Shown: piece by piece, positions 18,801 to 32,091 of the stretch
Numbering within the stretch: the stretch's first letter is position 1
Layout: the number at the start of each line of letters is the position of its first letter
NCBI GenBank assembly: GCA_021325525.1
Contig: JAJPHB010000063.1
Span: forward strand, 1 to 64,000
DNA: 64,000 nucleotides
Direction: 5' to 3'
From: Alphaproteobacteria bacterium
Lineage (GTDB): Bacteria > Pseudomonadota > Alphaproteobacteria > ATCC43930 > CGMCC-115725
Notes under the pieces: model-generated
Databases searched by the model: none
The model's input: the letters and a program-made list of their open reading frames with translations, nothing else
What the model was told of the DNA's origin: nothing
Translations under genes and position numbers: made by a program

Positions 18801-19214
18801 GAGGAGTATCTCCATTCCGAGAAATACGAATACAAGGTGTGGGATTGGGACCGGCCGGGCAACATCAAGGCGGAGATCGCCGCGCTCAATCGCTTCCGTC
18901 GCGCCAATCCGGCCCTGGCGCTGTTCACGAACCTCACCTTCTGCCCGGCCGATGACGACAACATTCTGGCCTATGTGAAGCTGACGCCGGACCGGGCGAA
19001 TATCGTCGTCGCCATCCTCAATCTCGATCCCTTCGCGCCGCACGAAGCGACGGTCGAGCTGCCTCTGCACGAGATGGGGTTTCCCTGGGACAGCGTCCTT
19101 TTGCTGGAGGATGGGCTCGGCGGGATGACGCGCGAGTGGCGTGGCGCGCAGCAGAGAGTGCGGCTCGACCCGGCGGTGCAGCCGGCGCTTCTCGCACGCG
19201 TCCGGCGGCTCTGA
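15870..19214 (+). CDS. glgE: Alpha-1,4-glucan:maltose-1-phosphate maltosyltransferase with extra N-terminal GH13-like domain
   Basis: GlgE extends alpha-1,4-glucans with maltose from maltose-1-phosphate. Residues about 480-1110 form the enzyme proper: the DUF3416-type N-domain beginning RIVIEAVEPLIDNGRYPVKR, then the GH13_3 core with nucleophile Asp845 in FRVDNPHTKP, acid Glu874 in FLSEAF and FTNTPDILP. Residues about 40-430 are a second GH13-like barrel in which the nucleophile site GFRCVAAH has Val189 for Asp and the acid site CADTLG has Asp218 for Glu, so it is probably inactive. Similarity extends upstream of the first ATG (16059), but the frame back to the stop at 15858 holds no ATG, GTG or TTG. 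A CTG at 15870 (AGGA 7 nt upstream) or 15882 is the best start; 15870 is used provisionally. It is the first gene of the trehalose/glucan locus. Confidence 0.88.
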   Translation: MEEQLRKLKPQAPFPAETSAAKSAVAVGAVAVERRPPALIYELHPSLAGPLPLWRGHLPRIAAMGFDTVALLPFHPTGADRNLYAVADHYAVSAALAEGAPVDGAAALGDFLAAARGHGLAVIMDLVVDRVARDGTLARQHPDWVLRDGGAGAFAPLAHDGPAQSSILAYFAGVVRHYLDLGFAGFRCVAAHRVPVASWQALIAGARAQSPDALFCADTLGAPLDAAERLAGAGFDFLFDSLAWWDFRSPWLLEQHEALRRIAPTIGFPESHDTARLAGRLAAAGIGDARLIEAEYRQRYALAATFSSGLLMPIGYEWGWRSPFDPAPACFRPAAEERHFDLAPAIAAVNRMKRRTPVLESNGPLRLLSPPDEPVMALARQDEDATEWVFTVLNRDPATARQIATDALIAIADDRHLLLTEITAAEAAPVSTLRIALEPLETRIFLGRSRPLAAVLADMAPAPHMHPEWRPEARIVIEAVEPLIDNGRYPVKRIVGESLEMTADILRDGHDKLAALLRYRHADEATWRASPMRHIDNDRWGGRFVLERIGRYLVAIEAWTDHFASWRDEVAKKRAAGQDIRLELIEGRALVAAAAARADAADGAAFTALLASLDAADDEEKAALLLSRLVADLVARWPDRSDAVRTPNAFEVIADRPAARFAAWYEMFPRSQGRVPGRSASFDDCIARLPEIAALGFDVVYLVPIHPIGRINRKGRNNAVVAAPGDPGSPYAIGAAEGGHCAVEPALGTLTDFRRFVAAAATLGMEVALDFAVQCAPDHPWIREHPEWFLFRPDGTIKYAENPPKKYQDIVNVDFYNSDRAALWRALRDIILFWAAEGVRIFRVDNPHTKPVPFWEWCIREVQDQYPDIIFLSEAFTRPKMMKLLAKAGFTQSYSYFTWRNTKWELTQYLTELTRGPEREYMRPNFFTNTPDILPQILQLGGRPAFRTRLVLAATLSPAYGIYNGFELCENTAIPGTEEYLHSEKYEYKVWDWDRPGNIKAEIAALNRFRRANPALALFTNLTFCPADDDNILAYVKLTPDRANIVVAILNLDPFAPHEATVELPLHEMGFPWDSVLLLEDGLGGMTREWRGAQQRVRLDPAVQPALLARVRRL

Positions 19215-19932
19215 ACGCCGCCTTCGCCACCGCTCCGAGGATGCCCGAAGCCTCGACATCGAAATCGCGGATCAGCGCCTCGATGGCGCGGGCGCGGTTC
19301 TCCTTCGCCTCGCGCTCCGCCTGCTGCTCCGCTTCGAGGCGCTGCCGCGCCGCGCCGTTCTCGCGGAAGACGTGGATCGCCTTCGTCATGTCGCCGATCT
19401 CGTCCTGCCGCTCGGTGTCGGTGATGGTGACGGAATAGTCCTGGTTGGCGAGCTGCGTGACGATACCGCTGATGCGCACGACCGGGGCGACGACGCGGCG
19501 GCCGAAAATGCCGTACATGAAGCCGGCGAAGATCGCCGCCGTGAGCCCGACCATGATCTCGGCGATGAGTGTCATCGTCTCGGCATGCTGCCGCGCCGCC
19601 GCCGCCTCGCGCTGGGCGCGGGCGTTCATCTTGGTCTGGAACTGCGCGATGGGCTCCATGATGACCGCCTTGTTGCGGTCGTAGTTCTCGTCGAAGATGA
19701 GCTTGCGCGCCGTGTCGAAATCCTTCGCCGCGACCGCCTTCATCGCCGCGTCCTTGGTCTTGATGAGGGCGTCGGAATTGGCCTTCGCCTTCTCGATGAG
19801 GGCGAGCTCCTCCGCCGGCGCGCCGAGCGCCTTCAAGCGGGCGACGACGCGGTCGCGCGTCTTTGTCTCGTTCACCTCGCGCCAATAGGCGTCGTAATGG
19901 CTCTTCTCGCCGAAGATCGTATAGCGCCGGAG
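19215..19932 (-). pseudogene. Truncated methyl-accepting chemotaxis protein (middle fragment)
   Basis: On the minus strand an open frame gives the end of a four-helix-bundle sensor (IFGEKSHYDAYWREV..., FDTARKLIFDENYDRNKAVIMEPI), a transmembrane helix (IAEIMVGLTAAIFAGFMYGIFG), a HAMP domain (PVVRISGIVTQLANQDYSV, ERQDEIGDMTKAIHVFREN) and the first turn of the signalling region (AIEALIRDFDVEASGILGAVAKAA). Similarity ends at about 19215-19230, exactly where the glgE stop lies on the other strand, so the entire methylation/CheW-binding region is missing. The sensor also lacks its first transmembrane helix. It cannot be functional and marks a recombination junction. Confidence 0.75.
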
Positions 19933-20060
19933 ATTGCGCCTGCCGGACCTCGTCACAGGGCAGGATGAACTCTGCCAGTTCGCGGCTGTAGAACGCCGCG
20001 GCGGAGCGGATCGGCGCCGCGGCGAACCCCGCCGACGCCGGGCAGGCGTCGGCGCAGAAA
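19925..20060 (-). pseudogene. C-terminal remnant of a DUF5996-like protein
   Basis: Reading the minus strand from 20059 gives an open stretch including SAGFAAAPIRSAAAFYSREL, directly followed by AEFILPCDEVRQAQSP, which resembles the C-terminal segment of DUF5996 proteins (a Y-x-E-L-x-EF-x-LPY-x-x-VR pattern before a final helix). The frame then runs out of similarity at about 19930, where the chemotaxis receptor fragment begins in a different frame. No start and no body of the protein remain. The family call is from memory of the motif and is moderately secure. Confidence 0.45.
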
Positions 20061-20201
20061 ACCGGCCGGCGCAGTGCGGTTCACGGCGCGGCCCCGGCGA
20101 TTGTGGGGTGTAGGACTGAACCGGCGCTCACCGCATGCGTTCGCAGCTTTCGAGGCGCCGCCCATGCGGGCGGCTCTCCAGGAGACGATGCAGCCCGCCC
20201 G

Positions 20202-23532
<3,331 letters not shown>

Positions 23533-23543
<11 letters not shown>

Positions 23544-25739
23544 CGGCGCGCTCGATCGCGGCACCCTCGACGCCCTGCGCGAGGGGCGGCATGGAAACCC
23601 CTTCGCCGTGCTCGGCATGCATGAGGAGGAGGGGAGGGTGGTCGTGCGCGCCATGCTCCCCTGGGCGCGCAAGCTCGCCGTCATCGAGGCCGAGAGCGGC
23701 GAAATCGCGGCGGAGCTGCCGCTGCAGCATCGCGACGGCCTTTTCGCCGGGGCGATCCCGGGCCGCGACCGGCCGTTCCGCTATCGTCTGCGCGCCGAAG
23801 GCGCTCTTGGACCCGCCGAGTTCGAGGACATCTATCGCTTCCCGCCGGTGCTGGGCGAGCTCGACGTCTATCTCCTCGCCGAAGGGAGCCATTTGCGCAG
23901 CTGGGAGAAGCTCGGCGCCCACCCCATGGTTCTTGACGGCGTCGCCGGGATCGGCTTCGCCGTCTGGGCGCCCAACGCTCGCCGCGTCAGCATCGTCGGC
24001 CCCTTCAACGATTGGGACGGGCGGCGTTGGCCGATGCGGCTGCGCCGCGAATGCGGCATCTGGGAGCTCTTCGTGCCCGGCCTGCAGCCGGGCGCTCTCT
24101 ACAAATACGAGGTCGTCGGCGCCGACGGCGTCTTGCGCCTCAAAGCCGATCCCTATGCCGAGGCCGCCGAGCGGCCGCCCGGCACCGCCTCGATCATCGC
24201 CGCGCCGGCCCGCCACGAATGGCGGGACGCGGCTTGGCTCGCCGGGCGCGGCGAGCGCAACCACCGCTTCGCGCCGATCGCCTGCTACGAGGTCCATCTC
24301 GGCTCCTGGCGGCGCAACCTCGCCGAGGGCGGCCGCTATCTGACATACCGCGAGCTCGGCGAGCAGCTCGTTCCCTATGTCCGCGAGATGGGCTTCACCC
24401 ATATCGAGCTGCTGCCCATCACCGAATATCCCTTCGACGGGTCCTGGGGATACCAGCCGGTCTCGCTCTTCGCGCCGACGAGCCGCTACGGCACGCCGGC
24501 GGAGTGCCGCGCCTTCATCGACACCTGCCATGCGGCGGGGCTCGGCGTCTTCCTCGACTGGGTGCCCGGGCATTTTCCCACCGACCCGCACGGGCTCGTC
24601 CGCTTCGACGGCACCGCGCTCTACGAGCATGCCGATCCGCGCCAGGGCTTCCATCGCGACTGGAACACGATGATCTACAATTACGGCCGGCGCGAGGTGG
24701 CGAACTTCCTGCTGTCGAGCGCGCTCTACTGGCTCGAGGAGTTCCATATCGACGGCCTGCGCGTCGATGCGGTCGCCTCGATGCTCTATCTCGACTACAG
24801 CCGCGGACCCGGCGAGTGGGTCCCGAACATCCATGGCGGCCGGGAAAATCTCGAAGCGATCGCCTTCCTTCGCCGCCTCAACGAGCTGGCCTTCGGCCGC
24901 ATCGGCGGCGTGACCACGATCGCCGAGGAGTCGACGGCCTGGCCGGCGGTGTCGCGGCCGACCTCGACCGGCGGCCTCGGCTTCGGCTTCAAATGGAACA
25001 TGGGCTGGATGCACGACACGCTGCGCTACATCTCGCACGACCCCATCCACCGCAAATACCACCACAACGACTTGACCTTCGGCTTCCTCTACGCCTTCCA
25101 CGAGAATTTCGTCCTGCCGCTCAGCCATGACGAGGTCGTCCACGGCAAGGGCTCCATCATCGGCCGGATGCCGGGCGACCGCTGGCAGCGCTTCGCCAAT
25201 CTGCGCGCCTATTACGGCTATATGTGGGGCCATCCCGGCAAGAAGCTGCTCTTCATGGGCGGGGAGTTCGCCCAGGAGCGCGAATGGAACCACGATATCG
25301 GCCTCGATTGGCAACTGCTCGACGATCCGATGCATCGCGGCGTGCAGTTGCTGGTCCGCGACCTCAACCGCCTCTACCGCGAGACGCCGGCGCTCCATGC
25401 CCGCGACAGCGAAGCCGAGGGCTTCCAGTGGATCGATGGCGGCAATGCCGAGGCGAGCGTCATCGTCTTCGCCCGGCACGGCGCCTCGCCCGGCGAGGCG
25501 GCGCTCGTCTGCTGCAACTTCACCCCGGTCGTCCGCGAGGATTGGCTGATCGGCGTGCCGCGCCCCGGCCGCTGGCTCGAGCGCATCAACACCGACGCCG
25601 TCGAATACGGCGGCAGCGGCGTCGGCAATGCAGGCGCCGTCGAGGCGCAAGCGCATCCGATGCACGGGCAGGCCCATTCCGTCCGCCTGCGCCTGCCGCC
25701 GCTCGCCACTCTCATCTTCACGCTGGATGCTCGCACCGC

Positions 25740-25743
<4 letters not shown>
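23533..25743 (+). CDS. glgB: 1,4-alpha-glucan branching enzyme
   Basis: The 736-residue protein introduces alpha-1,6 branches into glucan. It has the N1 domain (about 10-105, with [15 protein letters not shown]), the CBM48 domain (about 125-220, [25 protein letters not shown]) and the GH13_9 barrel with [10 protein letters not shown], nucleophile Asp in [17 protein letters not shown] near 411, acid Glu in [10 protein letters not shown] and [12 protein letters not shown]. The start at 23533 has GAGG 6 nt upstream and overlaps the treS-mak stop by 11 nt. Its stop overlaps glgX by ATGA. Together with GlgE it makes branched alpha-glucan from maltose-1-phosphate. Confidence 0.97.
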
Positions 25744-28042
<2,299 letters not shown>

Positions 28043-28046
<4 letters not shown>

Positions 28047-29866
28047 GGCGCCATCGCCGCCTGCCCTTCGGCGCCGAGCTCGTGCCCGGCGGCGTGCGGT
28101 TCCGCCTGTGGGCGCCCGCCGCGGCGAGCGTCGCCTGCGTCATCGAGGGCGATCGACCGCGGCAGTTGGCGATGACGCGACAGGATGGCGGCTGGTTCGA
28201 GCTCGTCGCCGAGGCAGATCCCGGGACGCGCTACCGCTATCTCGTCGACGGGCTGGCCGTTCCGGACCCCGCCTCGCGCCACCAGCCCGACGACGTCGCG
28301 GGTCCGTCCGAGGTGATCGACCCCGCCGCCCACGTTTGGCGCGATGCGGATTGGCGCGGCCGCCCCTGGGAGGAGGTGGTGCTCTATGAGCTGCATGTCG
28401 GGACCTTCTCGGCGGGCGGCGATTTCGCCGGTGTCGAGCGCCGGCTCGATCATCTCGTTCGGCTGGGCGTCACCGCTGTCGAGCTCATGCCGGTCGCCGA
28501 TTTTCCCGGCCGCCGCAATTGGGGCTATGACGGCGTCCTCCTCTTCGCCCCCGACCACCGCTACGGCCGCCCCGAGGCGCTGAAGCGTCTCGTCGAAGCC
28601 TGCCACGAGCGCGGCCTCGCCATCCTCCTCGACGTCGTCTACAACCATTTCGGGCCGGAGGGGAACTACCTCCACCGCTACGCGCCGCAATTCTTCACCG
28701 AGCGCCACCGGACGCCGTGGGGCGCAGCCATCAACTTCGACGGGCCGATGAGCCGACCGGTGCGCGATTTCTACATCGAGAACGCGCTTTACTGGCTCGA
28801 GGAATTCCATTTCGACGGGCTGCGCTTCGACGCCGTCCACGCCATCATCGACGAGAGCCGCCCCGACATCCTGAGCGAGATCGGTGCGGCCATCCGCCGG
28901 CACTTCGGTGCCGAGCGGCCGATCCACCTCGTGCTCGAGAACGACCGGAATCAATCGCGCTATCTGGAGCGGCACGACGGGCGTGCCGGGCTCTTCACCG
29001 CGCAATGGAACGACGACCTCCACCATGCGCTGCGCGTCGCGGCGACCGGCACCGCCGGCGGCTATTACGCCGATTACGCCGACCATCCGGCCGCGCTTCT
29101 CGGCCGCGCGCTCGCCGAGGGCTTCGCCTTCCAGGGCGAGGCCTCGGCCTATCGCGACGGCGCGGCGCGCGGCGAGCCCTCGGCGCATCTGCCGCCCACG
29201 GCCTTCGTCTCCTTCATCCAAAACCATGATCAGGTCGGCAACAACGCGTTCGGAACCCGCCTCTCGGGCCAGGCGAGCGCGGCGGCCATCCACGCCGCCA
29301 CCGCGATCCTGCTGCTGTCGCCGCAAATCCCGATGCTGTTCATGGGCGAGGAATGGGGGAGCCGGCGGCCGTTCTGCTTCTTCTGCGACTTCGCGGGCGA
29401 TCTCGCCGCCGCCGTGCGCGACGGGCGCCGCCGCGAATTCGCGAAATTCCCGGAATTCGCCGATCCCGCGCTGCGCGAGCGCATTCCCGATCCCAACGCC
29501 GAGGAAAGCTTCATGCGCTCCGTCCTCGCTTGGAGCGAGCGCGAGGCGCCGGACCATGCCGAATGGCTCGAGCGCCATCGGGCGCTCCTCGCTCTGCGGG
29601 CGCGCGAGATCATGCCTCGCCTCGCCGGCATCGGCGGGCATATCGGGACATGGCGTGCGCTGGGCGAGCGGGCGGTCCGCGCCGAGTGGCGCCTCGCCGA
29701 CCATTCGCGCCTGACGCTGGTCGCGAACTTCTCCGACGCAAGCATCGTTGACGCCGAGGACCGTCCGCGGGGGTGCTGCCTCTATGCGACGGTGCCGCCG
29801 ACCGATGACGGCGTGGTGCCGGCGCGATCGGCGGTCTTCTTCTTGGCTCCTCCAGGACGCGCATGA
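28043..29866 (+). CDS. treZ: Malto-oligosyltrehalose trehalohydrolase
   Basis: The 607-residue GH13_10 enzyme releases trehalose from maltooligosyl-trehalose made by TreY. The N-terminal CBM48-like domain (about 1-95) contains FGAELVPGGVRFRLWAPAA. The barrel has DVVYNHFGPEGNYL, nucleophile Asp in GLRFDAVHAI, acid Glu in LVLENDRNQSRYL and Asp in FIQNHDQVGNNA, plus LFMGEEWG. These are the TreZ-specific signatures. Start and stop share ATGA overlaps with glgX and malQ, so expression is coupled to the locus. Confidence 0.96.
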
Positions 29867-32091
29867 GCGACGACTCCCTCTTGGTGAATCTTGCTGCGCT
29901 GGCCGGGATCGAAACGCGCTACCGCGACGCCTGGGGCGGCGAGAAGGTCGTCCGCCGCGAAGCGATCGAGGCGCTTCTCGCCTGTCTCGGCCTGCGCGTC
30001 GACAGCGCCGGCCGCGCGGCGGCGCTCATGCGCGAGCTGGCGGCGCAGCGCTGGCGGCAGCTCTGCGATCCGGTGCTGGTCCTGCCGGCCGAGCGACCGG
30101 TCGCGGAGATTCCGCTGTATCTGCCGCTGGATCGGGAAAGCCTCGAATGGCGCCTCACGGACGAGGCGGGCGCCGTGCGCGAGGGACGCGCCTTCGGCGA
30201 AGACATGCCCCAGCGCGATGATGGCGCGGCCGCCGAGCACGGCGTCGCTGTGCGGTTGCTGCGGCTCGAAAAGCTGGCGGCCGGATATTTCAGCCTCGTC
30301 CTGCGCTGCGGCGGCCGCGAATGCAGTGCCACCATCATCGTCGCTCCGGCGCAATGCTATCTGCCGGCAGAGCTCGATCACAACCGGCGCGCCTGGGCGC
30401 TCACGACGCAGCTTTATGCGCTGCGCTCGCGCCGCAATTGGGGCATCGGCGATTTCAGCGACCTCGCCGAGCTTTCCTCCGGCATCGCGCGGCATGGCGC
30501 GCGCGCCGTCGGCGTCAATCCGCTGCACGCGCTCTTCGCGGCCGAGCCGCGTCACATCAGCCCCTATTCGCCGTCGAGCCGGCTCTTCCTCAACGATCTC
30601 TACATCGATGTCGAGGCGGTGCCGGAATTCGCCGCGTGCGAGCCCGCGCGGGCCTTCGCCGCGCTGCCCGACACGGAACGCCAGCTTGCCGCGGCGCGGG
30701 ATTCCGATCTTGTCGACCACGCGGCCGTCGCTGCCCTGAAGCGCGCAGCCTTCGAGCACCTCTACCGTTGCTTTCGCGACCGCCATCTGGGCGCGGGGCG
30801 GGCTGCCGCGCTGAGCGAGCGCGGACGGGCTTTCCGGGCGTTTCAGCAAGCCGGCGGCGAGGCGCTGCGGCGCTTTGCCGTCTTCGAGGCGCTGCACGAG
30901 CTTTATATCGCCTCGGGCGTCGGCTTCGCCTGGCGCCAGTGGGAGCTCCCGATGCAGGATCCGGCCTCGGCGGAAGTGGCGGAGTTCGCGGCGGCGGAGT
31001 ACGAGCGGATCGAGTATTTTCAATATCTGCAGTGGGAAGCCGACCGGCAGCTCGGCGAGGCAGCGCGCCGCGGCCGCGATGCCGGCCTCGCGATTGGGCT
31101 CTATCGCGACCTCGCGGTCGGCGTCGATCCGCATGGTGCCGAAGCCTGGGCCGACCAGGAGCTGCTGGTGCCGGACGCCTCGGTCGGGGCGCCGCCCGAC
31201 CTCCTCAATTTCAAAGGCCAGAATTGGGGCCTTGCACCGATCAATCCGCTGGTGCTCAGGGCCCGCGCCTACGCGCCCTTCATCGCCTGCCTGCGGGCGA
31301 ACATGCGGCATGCGGGAGCGCTCCGCATCGACCATGTCATGGCGCTGCAGCGCCTTTACTGGGTTCCGGGCGGCATGGCGCCGTCCGAGGGCGCCTATAT
31401 CGCCTATCCCATCGACGACCTCCTGCGCATTGTTGCCCTCGAAAGCCATCGCCAGCGCTGCGCCGTCATCGGCGAGGATCTCGGCACGGTGCCCGAAGGG
31501 TTCCGCGAGCGGTTGCGCGCGGCCAACGTCCTCTCCTATCGCGTGCTCATCTTCGAGCGGCAGGCGGATGGCAGCTTCGTTCCGCCCGACCAGTATCCGG
31601 AGCTGGCGACGGCGTCCGTCGCCACCCACGACGTCGCGACCCTCAGAGGCTATTGGACCGGACGCGACCTCAAATGGCGGCGCGAGCTCGATCTCTATTC
31701 CAACGCGGGCCAGCGCGCCGAGGCCGAGGCGAGCCGGGCGCGCGAGCGCCGCCTTCTCCTCGACGCGCTCGTCCGCGAGGGCGTCTTGCCGCCCGATGCC
31801 GCGAAGAGCCTCCTCGGCGACGAGGCGCATCCGGTCTTCGCGCCGGCCCTGAGCGAGGCCGTGCATCGTTTCCTCGGCCGCTCGAATGCGCGCCTGGTGC
31901 TCGTTCAGATCGAGGATGCTCTGGGCGAGCTCGACCAGGCGAACCTGCCGGGGACCTTCGACGAGCATCCGAACTGGCGGCGCAAGCTGTCGCTCGCGGT
32001 AAGCGAGCTGCTGGGCGACCCGGCCCTGGCACAGCTCGCCGCCGCCCTCAACGAGGCGCGACAGCTTCGCCGAGCCGCGCCGCCGCGATGA
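29863..32091 (+). CDS. malQ: 4-alpha-glucanotransferase (amylomaltase)
   Basis: The 742-residue GH77 enzyme transfers maltosyl and longer units between alpha-1,4 chains, so it can remodel short maltodextrins left by GlgX and TreY. The N-terminal beta-rich region (about 1-160) is of the extended MalQ type. The catalytic part has NWGIGDFSDL, NPLHALFAAEPRHISPYSPSSR, nucleophile Asp in ALRIDHVMALQRLYWVPGG, acid Glu in VIGEDLGTVP and Asp in ATHDVATLRGYW. Start overlaps treZ and stop overlaps treY through ATGA. The length fits long-form bacterial MalQ. Confidence 0.96.
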   Translation: MSDDSLLVNLAALAGIETRYRDAWGGEKVVRREAIEALLACLGLRVDSAGRAAALMRELAAQRWRQLCDPVLVLPAERPVAEIPLYLPLDRESLEWRLTDEAGAVREGRAFGEDMPQRDDGAAAEHGVAVRLLRLEKLAAGYFSLVLRCGGRECSATIIVAPAQCYLPAELDHNRRAWALTTQLYALRSRRNWGIGDFSDLAELSSGIARHGARAVGVNPLHALFAAEPRHISPYSPSSRLFLNDLYIDVEAVPEFAACEPARAFAALPDTERQLAAARDSDLVDHAAVAALKRAAFEHLYRCFRDRHLGAGRAAALSERGRAFRAFQQAGGEALRRFAVFEALHELYIASGVGFAWRQWELPMQDPASAEVAEFAAAEYERIEYFQYLQWEADRQLGEAARRGRDAGLAIGLYRDLAVGVDPHGAEAWADQELLVPDASVGAPPDLLNFKGQNWGLAPINPLVLRARAYAPFIACLRANMRHAGALRIDHVMALQRLYWVPGGMAPSEGAYIAYPIDDLLRIVALESHRQRCAVIGEDLGTVPEGFRERLRAANVLSYRVLIFERQADGSFVPPDQYPELATASVATHDVATLRGYWTGRDLKWRRELDLYSNAGQRAEAEASRARERRLLLDALVREGVLPPDAAKSLLGDEAHPVFAPALSEAVHRFLGRSNARLVLVQIEDALGELDQANLPGTFDEHPNWRRKLSLAVSELLGDPALAQLAAALNEARQLRRAAPPR

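Noticed and set aside
15663-19259. Very long open frame on the minus strand across glgE
   Set aside because: It mirrors the GlgE codons (high-GC antisense shadow), gives an Arg/Asp/Gly-rich product with no domain, and GlgE on the plus strand is certain.
30321-32087. N-terminal extension of treY through malQ
   Set aside because: Only reflects an open alternative frame inside malQ; the TreY family starts at 32088 with an ATGA overlap.
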